Shown here: one piece after another, positions 45,065 to 57,417 of the stretch
How positions within the stretch are numbered: position 1 is the stretch's first letter
Layout of the letters: each line of letters opens with the position of its first letter
Source: Hypomyces perniciosus
Lineage: Eukaryota > Ascomycota > Sordariomycetes > Hypocreales > Hypocreaceae
Reading direction: 5' to 3'
NCBI GenBank assembly: GCA_008477525.1
Contig: SPDT01000007.1
Location: 3,162,001-3,226,000, forward strand
Length of the DNA: 64,000 nt
Made by a program: the position numbers and the translations under genes
Notes under the pieces: model-generated
What the model saw: only the letters and a program-made list of their open reading frames with translations
The model's database searches: none
What the model was told of the DNA's origin: nothing

Positions 45065-47039
45065 ATTATAATAGATTTCCTTTTAAACCTATTATTAATA
45101 TAATGTAGCAATACTATAAATAACTTTAAGCTGCTAAATTTTTTAATTTTAATAGTAAAAGTAAAGACTCACTATAATTACTATTACAGGGACCTATTTT
45201 ATAGAATATTTAATTAATATTTAAAGGCTATAATAGTTTATAAATTATAAAGATTTTTAATTAATAAAGCTATATCTCTGCGATACTAATAGTAATAATA
45301 ATATTATCTAAGATTAAAGAATAATTAAGTAAAAGGGAATATATATATTATAATTAAGTGTTATATTAAAAAGCAAAAGTAAAGTTATATAGACTTTTAT
45401 AGCTAAATATAGACTATTTATTTTAATAGTAATTTATATCTGTTTTAATTGTATTACGTTTAAATTAACCCCTGTAATATATATATTCGGTGTAACTATA
45501 TACTTAATCCAGAGGATCTTATATTATATATATTATTACGTATAACCGCATTAACCCAGATCTGTTTATTTATTAGCTAGCTTAATAAAACTATACTTTT
45601 TTACTAATATATTATGTATATTAATTAATAGCAATTACTATAAACAGTTATTGTATTATATACAATTCTTTTTTTTTAATCTAGAAATTATTTTTATCCC
45701 TATTACTGCTATAAAGCGTAAGGTAATAAAAGAAATAATCTAATCTATTTAATTAAATTAATAAAAGCTGTTAATATATATAGTTTTAGATAACTTTATT
45801 TATTAATCTTAATATTTATATATATTTATTTTGATTAATTAATTATATACTATAACTTTATTAATTAATAAAGTAAAAATTATAAAATGCTTTATATAAT
45901 ATATAATAAATAGTACATTTTAAAAAATAAAAGAGTTATATTGAATTAACTAGATTACTAAAAAATAAATATTTATAGTATTTTTTTAGCGATAAACAGT
46001 TGAAATTAATAAAAACCAGTGAAATATTAATAATATTATACTTATTACTTATATAACTTTTTATATAACTTTTTATATATTAGTTAAATATATATAATTT
46101 AAGCTAAATGTATTATATTATTAGATTTTAATATTTAGGCATTTTAATAATTATACTTTATAATTTAACTTTAATTATTGTATTAATAGTATTAAGCCTT
46201 TTAATTAAAATAAAAAGTTAAAAGTAGTGTATATACACTATAATATTAACGTTTTATATTATATTGTTTATTTACTTTATTAAATTTAAAAACTAATCCC
46301 GCTATTCTTTTTAATAAATTATCCTGCTTTATTTATAATATTATTACTGTTAATACTATTAATATAAATAGCTTTAAATTAAGTGTTTTATATATCTTAA
46401 TTATTTATATTTATTATATTAATATTTATATTTTTATTAATTAATTCCTTTATTTATAATATATTAAGACTAGAATTTTGAATATAATTGATTTGATAGT
46501 AACTTTAAAGTAATTATAAACATTATATATATAAATAATAATATTATTTAATATAATATTAATTTATTTATAGAAAATATTAAAAATATTATAATAAACT
46601 TAAAATAAATAAAAATAATTTAAATAAACCTGCTATAATTATTTAAAAGAAAAGCTTAAATTTAATAAATTAATATTTTATAATTAATATAAAGGAAAAT
46701 ATAAAACTATTTTTTATAAATTTAAATTATTACTTTATATAATTAATTTTGAAGAAATAAAGTAAAAACATTAATAAAATTAATAAATACAATATATTTA
46801 ATAAATAATTATAAAAAAAAATAAAAAATATAATTTATTTAAATAATTAAAGTTATTAATTTTATTACTTTAAAGTAATAGTATATTTAAATTTATATTT
46901 ATATTACCCTAATTTATAAAAAATCCTATTTAAACTTAATATAACAATAAAATTAAGTAAATACCTTAATTATTTTTATAAAGGATAATATATTTAATAA
47001 ATAATATTCAATAAATCCCTTTTATTAAATATTATTATA
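45065..47039. other. Degenerate AT-rich sequence with repeat scraps
   Basis: At 45,210-45,300 a scrap of family X interior is visible (AAAGGCTATAATAGTTTATA, AATAAAGCTATATCT). At about 45,473-45,660 lies one copy of an LTR-like repeat, family Z (TAATATATATATTCGGTGTA; AGATCTGTTTATTTATTAGC), also seen at 50,040 and 51,684. The remainder holds nothing I can name. Confidence 0.5.
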
Positions 47040-47918
47040 AAGTAATACTATTAAAAGAAATAAAAATTACTATTAAAATAGATAGTTTATATATAGCTAT
47101 AAAATTCTCTTAGCAATTTCCTTTAATATATAACTTACTCTTTTATATAATATATAATTATAATATATAATATTTAATTATAACATATAATATTTAATTA
47201 TAATATATAATATTTAATTATAACATATAATATTCAATTATAATATATAATTTTAATTATAATATATAATATTTAATTATAATATATAATATTTAATTAT
47301 AATATAAAATATAATATCTATATTTAACTATTTTAATACTATTAAATTACTTTAAATGATAAATCTTTAATATATATTTTATTGATTTATATATCTTCTT
47401 TTTATCGATTATGCGTTTAATTATATAGTTAATATAATCTCTTTAATCTCTTTAATTTAAAATAATATTATTACTATAATAAAGATATAGCTTTATTAGC
47501 TAAAAGTTTTTATAACCTATAACCTATTATAGCCTTTAAAACATTAACTAGATATTGTAGGCCTTTATAATATTAACTGCAAGCTTTTAATCTTTAACTG
47601 TAAAGGGACTTATTATATATTAAGGTTAAGCCGATATATAGGTAGTTGGCCCTAGGGCTAACCTTTCGGCTGCATTTGTAACTGTTGTAATAATTCTTAT
47701 ATAGCAGCTTTACTGCTACTGCTGCGTCCTTGCCTTTTTGGCCGCCTTTATTGTGGCTACTGTTATAACTGTTGTGTAGCAATAATAGAGCTGCTGCTGT
47801 TATTGCTGTTTAAGTTGTTTGTGGAAGATCGAGGAATTGAAAGCTAGGACGATTTCTGTGTAGGCGCACGGACCATCTAGTCCAGTAGCAATTTTTATGT
47901 ATTCTAATAGCATTAGTC
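47040..47918. mobile_element. Family X element with internal minisatellite (879 bp)
   Basis: The left arm is AAGTAATACTATTAAAAGAA and the right arm ends in TAATAGCATTAGTC. Inside are the common family X core (GCAGCTTTACTGCTACTGCT, TAAGGTTAAGCCGATATATA, TTGGCCCTAGGGCTAACC) and a 20-bp minisatellite. The right end is much less mutated than the left. Flanks TTATTATA and TTTTATAA do not form a clear duplication. A 62-codon minus ORF (47,594-47,782) lies in the core and is not a gene in my view. Confidence 0.78.
47157..47310. repeat. AT minisatellite, 20-bp unit, about 7-8 copies
   Basis: The unit TATAATATATAATATTTAAT alternates with TATAACATATAATATTTAAT. It occurs only in this family X copy and explains its extra length compared with the 711-746-bp copies. 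Confidence 0.85.
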
Positions 47919-48461
47919 TTTTATAATTCTTATTAATTTATAATTAAAGTATTTTTAAAGTTATTATTAATAATTACAATAAAACATTTATATTTAATTT
48001 CTAATAATAAATCTTAAAAGTAATAAAAACTTAATTAAACTTTAATATTAATTATTATTCATAAATTAATAAAAGCTTTAAATAAAGAAACTAAATTATA
48101 AAAATAATTATATAATATTATATAAGAATATTAAAAATACTTTAAATAAAAATTATTTTATTTTTATAATTTATATTAAAGAATATTATTAATACTTTAT
48201 TAAAAAGATTATTAAATAAAATAATAATTAAATTTAAATTACATTAAAAGGTCCTCCTCTATCCTCTATCTAATCCTAATCCTCAATACATACTTAATCC
48301 TTTTTCCCCTCTCTCTATATCTTTAAGCCTTTTCTCTAAAATAGTCTTTATTAAAAAAGCTATTTTAAAAATAATTTTAATAATAAATAAATTCTTTTAA
48401 AATAATTAAAAAGGTGAATTTATTAATATATAAATTAAAATTCTTTTTAAAATAGAAAATA

Positions 48462-48645
48462 TGTCACAACGTGATCGAGGAAAGCTCTCAAAGCAGAAAA
48501 AGTAGGATGAAAAGACTAACTAACGGAGCTAACTGAAGAAGCAAAGCTATATCATGTAATGTCTATCATAAAGTGGCAACAGCTCTCGAGCTGTTGTCAG
48601 GCACATCTGTGCAGCTGTCGTCATGCACCTCTGTGCCAAAATATA
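48462..48645. other. GC-richer island with hairpin, identity unknown
   Basis: This 184-bp stretch starts TGTCACAACGTGATCGAGG and ends CACCTCTGTGCC. It has a hairpin CAACAGCT-CTCG-AGCTGTTG at 48,577-48,596, then two GCAC...CTGTGC near-repeats. TGTCAC could be an LTR start, but no partner copy is seen. Confidence 0.45.
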
Positions 48646-48924
48646 AGATTATTTTAATAGTATATTTATAGTAAAGTTTAAAAGATATAAATTTAATTAA
48701 TAAATAAAAGAAATGATTAAATTTAATAATAATTAAAAGTAAAAGAGAATTAAAAAAAAAGAAAATAATAAAACCCTTTTCGTTTCTATCGTCTCCGCTC
48801 TATATCCCTCATCCTTCTTCCCCTTTTATTTTTCTTTTTTATTTTTTTTCTTTTTATTATTCTTATTTTTTTTAAAAGTTTTTCATTATCTATTTATTTA
48901 TTTTAAAAATATCTTATTTCTATA

Positions 48925-49869
48925 CTTTTTCTTTTTCTCTCTTTCTTTTCTTCCTTTCCCTTCCTTTCTTTCCTTTTCTTCCTCTCCTCCTTCTTCTCTT
49001 CTTCTTTCCTCTTCCCCCTCTTTTCTCCCCCCTCCCCTTTCCTTCCTTCCTCCCCCCGTCCCCTCTTTCCTTCCCCCTTTCCTCTTCCCCTCCCCTCCCC
49101 TCCCTCTCTCCTCCCCTTCCCCTTTTCCCCCCTTCCCCCCTTCTCCCCTTCCCCGCCCTCTCTCTCTTTCTCCCCCCTCCTCCCCCCTCCTTTTTTTTCC
49201 TTCCCCGCCCCCTCTTCTTTCTTTCCTTCCCCCCCCTCTCCTCTTCTTTCCTCTCTTTTCCCTCCTCTCTTCCCTCTCTCTCTCTCCCTCTTCCCCCTCC
49301 CGCTTTCTTTCCCTTCCTTCCCCTCTTCCCCGCTCCCTCCTCCCTTCCTCCTCCTTCCCCCTCCCTTTCCCTTCTCCGCCCCGTTTTCCTTCCCCCCCTC
49401 CTCCCGCCCTTCCCTCCCCTCTTGTTTTTCCCCGGCCTTTCCTCCTCCTCCTCTCCTCCTCTCCTCTCCTTCGTCCTCCTCCTCTCTCTTTTCTCCCTCT
49501 CCCTGCTCCCCCTTCCTCCCTCTCCCCGTTTCCTCCTCCCCCTTCTCCCTTCCCTCTTCTCCTCTCCTCTTCCCGCCCCCGTTCCCCCTCTCTCTCTCTT
49601 CCCTCCCCTCTTCTTCCCTTCTTCCTTCCCTCTTCCCCCTCCTCCCTCCTTTCTCCCTCTCTTCCTCCTCTTTCTCTCCTCCCCCCTCCTCTTCCCGCTC
49701 TCCCTCGTGCCTTTCCTCCTCCTCTCCTTCTTCCCCCCTCCCCTCCCTCTTCCTTCTTCTCTTTCCTTCCTTCTTTTCCTCTCTTTCCTTCCTCCCCTTC
49801 TCGTTCTTCCCCGGTTCCTTCTCGTTCCTTCCCCCCTTTCCTCCCGTTTCCTTTCCTTTTTTTCCCTTT
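48925..49869 (+). repeat. Adenine-free polypyrimidine tract (945 bp)
   Basis: There is not one A on the + strand across 945 bases, and only about 25 G, most of them in CpG. The rest is irregular C and T, not a simple tandem repeat. It lies upstream of a purine-tract-like AAAAAAAGGGAC and a family Z LTR-like start at about 50,048. A weaker pyrimidine-rich stretch (51,240-51,530) precedes another family Z copy in the same way, so the tract may be part of the 3' internal region of that element. A 150-codon frame inside it (49,422-49,874) codes only Ser, Phe, Leu and Pro and is not a gene. Confidence 0.93.
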
Positions 49870-50037
49870 ATTAATCCTTAATATTAATTCCTCTTTTTTT
49901 TTTTTTCTTTTTTTCTTTTTTCTTTCTTTTATATTATTTCCTTTTATTTATTTATTTTTCTTTATTGTAATATTTTTAACTTTATTTCTTAAATAAATAT
50001 AATATATAATAATACTTAAAATAACTATAACTTGTTT

Positions 50038-50210
50038 AAAAAAAGGGACTTAATATATATAAAAATATAAATATATATTTAATTTAAAGGATTTTATATT
50101 ATATATATAATTATAGATAATTATACTAGTCTAAATCTTTTTATTTATTAGCTAGCTTAATAGAATTATCTCTAAACTAATATATTATTTATATTAAAAG
50201 TATAAAGGGA
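50038..50210 (+). repeat. Family Z LTR-like repeat, copy 2
   Basis: AAAAAAAGGGACTTAATATA, then TTTAATTTAAAGGATTTTAT and TTTATTAGCTAGCTTAATAG. It matches 51,674-51,850 and 45,473-45,620, and is heavily mutated. Confidence 0.6.
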
Positions 50211-50660
50211 TTAAAAAAAGAATATATATTAATAAAAAAAGTAATAAAAAATACTTTTTATTTAATAAAAATAAAACTATAATATTATTTAATTTACTTT
50301 AAAGTATATATTAATATATATATATATATATTAAAAGTAAAGACTTTTTAAAATTAATTTAAATATTAAAATATATATAAAGAATTAATAAAAGTCCCTA
50401 CATTTAAATTATAAAAAAAGTTTATAGTTTATTAATTATGGTTATAAGTATAATTATTACCTTTAATATTTAAAAAATAAACCCTTTTATTAATAAAGAT
50501 TAATTAATTTCTTTATATATTATAAAATATTTAACTTTACTTTAACTATAATTAAATATTATTTTATAATTAATAATGAAATTTTTATAGTATAAAGAGT
50601 TTAAATTAAAAAAAGATTTTAAAAAAATAAAGAAAAAAAAAGAAAAAAAAGTGTAATAAT

Positions 50661-51235
50661 AAGTAATGCTATTAGAATAGATAAAAATTGCTACTGGAAT
50701 TGATAATCTATAGGCGTATATAGAAATTATTTTAGTTTTTAATTCCTCGATCTTCTATAAACAATAAATTAAGCAGCAATAATAGCAGCAGCTTTATTAT
50801 TATTATATAGTAGTTATAGTAGCAGCTATAATAAAGGCGGCTATAAAGGCAAAAATGCAATAGTAGCAGTAAAGCTGCTATATAAGAATTACAATAATAA
50901 TTATAAATATAGCTTAAAGGTTAGCTTTAAAGCCAATTACCTATATATTAACTTAACTTTAATATATAATAAATCCTTTTATAGTTAAAGATTAAAAGCT
51001 TATAGCTAATATTATAAAGGCTTAGATTATTTAATTAATATTTTAAAGGCTATAATAGATTATAGGTTATAAACAATTTTAATTAATAAAGCTATATTTT
51101 TATTATAGTAATAATAATAGTAATAGTATTATTTTAAATTAAAAAATTTAAAGAAATTATATTAACTATATAATTAAAAAATAGGTAATTTAAAGGAATA
51201 TATCTAAAATAAAATAAATATTCTTTATTCTTTAA
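50661..51235. mobile_element. Family X element, truncated
   Basis: It has the left TIR (AAGTAATGCTATTAGAATAG, AAAAATTGCTACTGGAATTG) and the common core, including AAGCAGCAATAATAGCAGCA and TTAAAGATTAAAAGCTTATA. The similarity ends near 51,235 and no right TIR is present. Confidence 0.72.
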
Positions 51236-51673
51236 AGTCCTTTATTCCCTTCCGTGTTATATCCCCCCGTCCCTTCTCTCTTCCCCGCTCTTCTTATTTT
51301 TCTCGCTATCTATAAGTATTTCTTCTCCTCGTAATTTTTATTTCTTTTAATCCTTTCCTCCTCCTCCTCCCTCCTCTTTCCTCCTCCTTATTTAAACCCC
51401 TTGTAAATTAAAATATAGCTAGCCTTTTATTAATATTAAATAAAGGGAAATATTAATAGTAGTTTTTATTTAAATTAAATAATATTATAAAAACGTTCTT
51501 CCCTCTCTTCTCTATCTCTCTAATCTTCCTCGTTGTTAATAAAATTAAAAGAATATTAATAAATATTTCTTTTTATATATTCTTTTTAATTTTTTTTTTT
51601 TTTATTATCTTTAACTTTACGTTATAAATAAATATAAAAAACAATAATAGTTGAAATGACTATAACTTTTCTT

Positions 51674-51978
51674 AAAAGGGGAGTTAATATATATATTAAA
51701 TATAACTATATATTTAATTTAAATGATCTTATATTATATATATTATTATATATAACTGCATTAGTCTAGATCTCTCTGTTTATTTGCTAGCTTAATGAAA
51801 CCATACTTCTTCACCAACACATCGTCCATATCACCCTGCTAGCATAGAGTGGACGGAATATATAGTTAAAACCAAAAGAAAAAAAGTAAAGAAAAGAACT
51901 AGCTAAAGCAGGTAGTGCGGAATGCTACCTAATATCTTATTTACTTGAATAGCAATAGCGTAAACTGTTATTAAATAT
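51674..51978 (+). repeat. Family Z LTR-like repeat, copy 3, with purine tract
   Basis: The tract AAAAGGGGAG at 51,674-51,683 is followed by TTAATATATATATTAAATA, resembling a polypurine primer site next to an LTR start. Downstream DNA (GCTAGCTTAATGAAACCATA, CACCAACACATCGTCC) is among the least mutated of the block. The LTR end is not defined; a family X element is inserted in it at 51,979. Confidence 0.6.
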
Positions 51979-52447
51979 GAGTAATGCTCTTGGAACAGAT
52001 AAAAATTGCTACTGGAACAGATAGTCTGTGCGCAGACACTGAAATCTTCCTAGCTTTCAATTCCTCGATCTTTTATAACAGTTTCAATCACAATAACAAC
52101 ACCAATTCTATATGTTGAGATGGATTTCCTATTAGCCCGTTATTGGCCTAGTATAGCGATGCTGCAGATAACGAGGTTCTTTCGCTTTTAATGGCGAAAT
52201 TAAAGGCTAGCCGCAGTCGCCTATACAATTACTAGAATGTATACTAAAGACCTGTTATTCACTGTAATGTATTCTGTAATAATGTTAGAATAGCTAGCTG
52301 TGGATATACTGTAATTGAGCGCGATATACGGAGTATGAAGTAAAGGAGTAAGTTATGTGTTAAGGGAAGTTGCTGGGAGAATTTCTGTGTGCGCGCACAG
52401 ACCATCTGTTCCAGTAGCAATTTTTGTCTGTTCCAATAGCATTACTT
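51979..52447. mobile_element. Family X element, cleanest copy (469 bp) with 8-bp target duplication
   Basis: Left end GAGTAATGCTCTTGGAACAG; reverse complement of the right end AAGTAATGCTATTGGAACAG. The TIRs extend about 72 bp through AAAAATTGCTACTGGAACAG and GTCTGTGCGC. Within each TIR the word TGGAACAGA occurs twice. TTAAATAT flanks both sides (51,971-51,978 and 52,448-52,455). The interior is unlike most copies on the left but shares the right arm (AAAGGAGTAAGTTATGTGTT) with the 56,663 copy. No coding potential is seen. Confidence 0.88.
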
Positions 52448-52455
52448 TTAAATAT

Positions 52456-54356
52456 AATAGCCAGGCACCTAGTAGATATATTTATATTAATTACTGCCTT
52501 TAAGAAAATAATTGTATCTTTATAGTCTTTTAATAATTTATTTTTGCTTACTCCCTTTTATTCCTATAATTATTTATTATTATTAAATCTTTTAATATAT
52601 GATTTAAATTTAAGTTATTAAATCTTTCTTTTATTTTATAATAATTTAATACTTTAATCTTAATATAATTACTTTTTTTATAATACTTTTTAAATTTTAT
52701 TACCTGTAAATAATATTAATAATCTTTAATAGTATTTTTATTTAAGCTTTAAAAGCTTTTAAGTTAAGATTTTATAAAAGTATAATGAAATTAAACTTTT
52801 TATTTAAATATAATTTCTTTTTTTAATATTTAATTTTAAAGTAACTTTAATAATTTATTGTCATTATTATATTTTTTTTATATTTAATAATACTTTATTA
52901 TTATAATTACTATTATTTTATTTATTTTATTTATTTTATTTATTTTATTTATTTTATTTATTTTATTTATTTTATTTATTTTCTTTATTTTATTTCTTTT
53001 ATTTATTTTATTTATTTTATTTATTTTATTTATTTTTTTATTTTATTTATTTTATTTATTTTTTTTTTCCTATTATTATATATATTATTTATTATTTTTA
53101 TATCCTTTAAAATTAAAAGCTTTAATAATATTTATAATTTATTATTAAAATTAATAATAAACTTTAAAGTTTTATATTTAATATAAATATTACTATTAAT
53201 AAAAACTCCCTTTAATTTCTTTAAAAACCATTTTAATATAAAAGTAATTACTTTTATTAATATTATTAATTTCTTTAACTTTATTAAATACTTTATTATT
53301 TATAGAATGCCTTTTTTTTCCTTTTCCTTTATTTTAAATAAAGAAAAGTAAAATATTTATTTATTTTATTATATAGTTTTAACTTTTTAAATTTTCTTTT
53401 TATATAATTTTATATAATAAATAAAAATCTTTTTAAAGAAATAATATATTTAATATTAATTATTTTATTTAAATAAAGTATTTATTCTATATTTTATTTT
53501 TATATTAAATTGCTTTATAAAGTTTATATATCGAAGTTTTTATTTATCCTTATTACTTTATTTACTATACTTTTTTTTAAAGTTAATATATATAATTTAT
53601 TTACTATATTTAAAATCTATTTATTGCTTAAATATAATATATTACTATTACTTTTTTTATAGTATTATAGATAAAATTATTAAATCAAATATTAAAATGT
53701 TTTAATTTAAAAGTAACTAGTAATTCTTTTTTATTGTTAGCTATTTTAATTAATATCTTAAATTATACTATAATTATTTTAAATAAAGAAAAGTCAAAAT
53801 TAATAGAATATAAATATAAAAATAATAATTTATAATATAGTTTTATTTTTTTAGTAAAGTTATATTAAAAATTATAAATATATATATAAACGTAAATTTT
53901 AAAAGGTAAAAAGAAATTATTTATTAAACTATTAAACTGAAAAAATAAATACCCTTTTTACTATAAGCTTAATCCCTATCCACTAGTTATTAATTTTCAA
54001 TTTAATAATTTACTTTTATTTTTAGTTTTTAAATCTTTCTTTTTTTAATTGAAAGGTATTTATTAAAACTTTTAATAACTACTATTATATATATTATTAA
54101 AAAGTTTGTATTATATTATTTATTATATTTTATTATATAGCCTTTTTATTTTATAAAATATTATAGTTTATTATAATATATCCTTTTAATTAATAAAGCT
54201 TTAATTCTATAAAACTGCTATTTATTTATATTTCCTTTTATATATATAGCTTTAATAATATTTAGCTTTAATTTATTAAATAAATCTTTACTTATTAGCG
54301 CAGCTTTTAATTATATAATTAAAGTTATTAAGTAAATCCTTTAATATATTAGCAGT

Positions 54357-54388
<32 letters not shown>

Positions 54389-54761
54389 TAATTTCCTTCT
54401 TTATAGTTAATAGTTTAACTTTTTATTAGCTAAATTTTAATATTGACTTTAATATTACATAACTATAATATAATTGCAAAAAAACCTTATTATTTACTAT
54501 AAATTAATATAGTTTATATATTTTATTAAAGTGTTTTTTTAAATTTAATAGTAATAAAGTCTATTATAATTTTTACTTTTTATTATTATAAATTATATAT
54601 AAATTTTAGCAATTAGTTAATTTTAATATTATTAGTTAATATATTTTTTAATAAAGTTAAAGGTATTTATAAGCAGAATGTTATAAATACTTTATTACAT
54701 AAATATATTAAATATATAATAAAAGTATTATTTAATAATAATTAAGTTACTCGTAATATTA
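52456..54761. other. Degenerate AT-rich sequence with a 9-bp tandem repeat
   Basis: At 52,917-53,065 the word TTTTATTTA is repeated about 15 times with few interruptions. Nothing else is recognisable; stops occur in all frames. Confidence 0.55.
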
Positions 54762-54769
54762 ATAGTTAA

Positions 54770-55496
54770 AAGTAATGCTATTAGAATAGATAAAAATTGC
54801 TACTAGAGTAATAAATAGTTTATATATAACTGCGAAATTCTTTTAATAATTTCCTTTAATATATAATTTACTCTTTTATATAATACTTAATTCTAATACT
54901 ATTAAATTACTTTAAATAATAAATCTTTAATATATATTTTATCTATTTATATATATTCCTTTAAATTAACTATTTCTTTTTAGCTATATAGTTAATATAA
55001 TCTCTTTAATCTTTTGAATTTAAAATAATACTATTACTGCTATTATTATTATAATAAAAATATAACTTTATTAGCTAAAAGTTTTTATTATTTATAATTT
55101 ATTATAGCCTTTAAAATATTAATTAAATATTCTAGGCCTTTATAATATTAACTATAAGCTTTTAATCTTTAATTATAAAGGGATTTATTATATATTAAAG
55201 TTAAATTAATATATAACTAGTTAACTTTAAAGCTAACTTTTTAGCTATACCTATTACTATTATTATAACTTTTATATAGCAGCTTTACTGTTACTATTAT
55301 ATTTTTTCCTTTATAGCTGCCTTTATTATAGCTGCTATTATAATTATATAATCATAATAATAAAGCTGCTGCTATTATTGCTGCTTAAGTTTTTATTTAT
55401 AAAAAATTAAGGAATTAAAGGCTAAAACGATTTCTATATACGCGAATATATTATTTATTCTACTAGCAATTTTTATCTATTTTAATAGCATTACTT
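54770..55496. mobile_element. Family X element (727 bp) with 8-bp target duplication
   Basis: It begins AAGTAATGCTATTAGAATAG and ends TTTTAATAGCATTACTT, with full common core in the reverse orientation to the 50,661 copy. ATAGTTAA is present on both sides (54,762-54,769 and 55,497-55,504). Confidence 0.88.
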
Positions 55497-55504
55497 ATAG
55501 TTAA

Positions 55505-56654
55505 TGCCTATTTAACGATACTAAAAAGAAATAATAGATAGTAGCTTTAATAATTATATTAATAAACTTTAATTCACTATCCCCTATAAAGTGCTATATT
55601 GTAGTTATTATTAGTTAAGTATTTAACGCTATAAATAACTCCTGCTATAAGTTATTTAACTATTTATAATCTTTATGTAATATACTTAAAGCAGGAATCC
55701 TTTAATTAGCTAGTAATTAAAATATATAAAAAGCCTTTACTTAATAGGCTGCTGTATATATTTTATATTTGAAAAAGATTGTTTTTTAAAGGATTTATAT
55801 ATTACTATTAGGATTTTATTAAATTTATTAAATCTTAGTAATTTAAAGTAAAAGTTTACTATTAAAACTAGTAATAATATTAAAATAGAGTTAATATATT
55901 ACATTTTATTTAAAAAAAACTTTAATATAATAGGCTATAAATCTTTATATAAAGGTTAATTAAATTATTTATATATATTGTATTAATAGTAGTTAATATA
56001 TATATAAATATTATGCTATATATTTTAAAAAAAATCCTTTTAACTTATATTAAATATATTTAATTTTAAAATATAATACATTATAAAATATTAAATAGCT
56101 TTTATTATAACTTATATTAAATAAACTACTTTTAGCTTTATAAACTAATTATTATGATTTATAAAATACAATATTTTACTTTAAAAAGTAATATAATTAA
56201 TAAAAGATTTCTTATAAGTTAATATAATCTTATTAAAATTAAAATTACTATAAGAGTAAAAGAATGTAACTTTAAAGCCTTTTTCATAAAGATATTGATT
56301 TTAATAAATAGGTAATAAATATTATTAATATATATAAGCTTTAAAAATAAATAATATAATAAATTTTTGTATATAAATTTAAATACCTATAATTATAGTT
56401 TATTATTTTTATTTTTATTAAATAATATTAATTTTATAGCTATAAAATATTTCCTTTTAACTTTTAATTTAATATACTTTTGTTATAACCTACTATTAGT
56501 AATATAACTTTTTACTATTATAAAAGTTCAACCTTTTAAATATATCTAAAAATAAAGTTTTAAATCCTATTAATTATATTTATATATATTTTTAGATATT
56601 TTAATATTAATAAATATAATTATTTCTGTAAAGTATTAATTTAATTTTCTATTT
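55505..56654. other. Degenerate AT-rich sequence
   Basis: I recognise no element or gene here. Slightly less decayed words occur near 55,590-55,720 (AACTCCTGCTATAAG, TTAAAGCAGGAATCC). Confidence 0.45.
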
Positions 56655-56662
56655 AAAATATA

Positions 56663-57409
56663 GAGTAATGCTGTTATAATAGATAAAAATTGCTACTAGA
56701 ATAGATAGTCTGTGCGCGTATATAGAAATTATTTTAGCTTTTAATTCCTTAATTTTCCACAAATAATAACTTAAGCAGCAATAACAGCAGCAGCTCTATT
56801 ATTGCTATATAACAGTTATAACAGCAGCTACAATAAAGGCGGCCATAAAGGCAAAGACGCAGTAGCAGTAGTAAAGCTGCTATATAAGAATTATTATAAC
56901 AGTTATAAATATAGCCGAAAAGTCAGCTTTAAAGCTAACTATTAATATATTATTAGCTTAACCCTAATATATAATAAATCCATTTATAGTTAAAGATTAA
57001 AAGCTTATAGTTAATATTATAAAGGCTTAGAATATTTAATTAATATTTTAAAGGCTATAGTAGGTTGCAGGTTATAAAAACCTTTTGCTAATAAAGCTAT
57101 ATCTTTACTATAGCAGTAATATGATTTTAAATTAAAGAGATTAAAGAGATTATATTAACTATATAGTTTAAAAAAATAATCGGCTAAAAGAATATATATA
57201 AATAAATAGCATATATATTAAAGACCTATTATTGAAAGTAATTTAATAGTATTAAAATAGCTAATTATTGATAATATATTATATAGTATAATTAAATGTT
57301 ATATAAAGGAGTAAGTTATATATTAAAGGAAATTGCTAGGAGAATTTTAAAATTCTATATAAACTATATATTCTAATAGTAATTTTTATTTATTTTAATA
57401 GTATTACTT
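56663..57409. mobile_element. Family X element (747 bp) with 8-bp target duplication
   Basis: It begins GAGTAATGCTGTTATAATAG, contains the common core (GCAGCAATAACAGCAGCAGC, AATAAAGGCGGCCATAAAGG) and ends TAATAGTATTACTT. AAAATATA flanks both sides (56,655-56,662 and 57,410-57,417). Orientation is opposite to the 54,770 copy. Confidence 0.88.
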
Positions 57410-57417
57410 AAAATATA

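Noticed and set aside
47594..47782. 62-codon minus ORF
   Set aside because: It lies in the non-coding core of a family X element and is not open in the other copies.
49422..49874. 150-codon ORF of Ser, Phe, Leu and Pro
   Set aside because: It is an automatic product of the polypyrimidine tract, where A-containing stop codons cannot occur.
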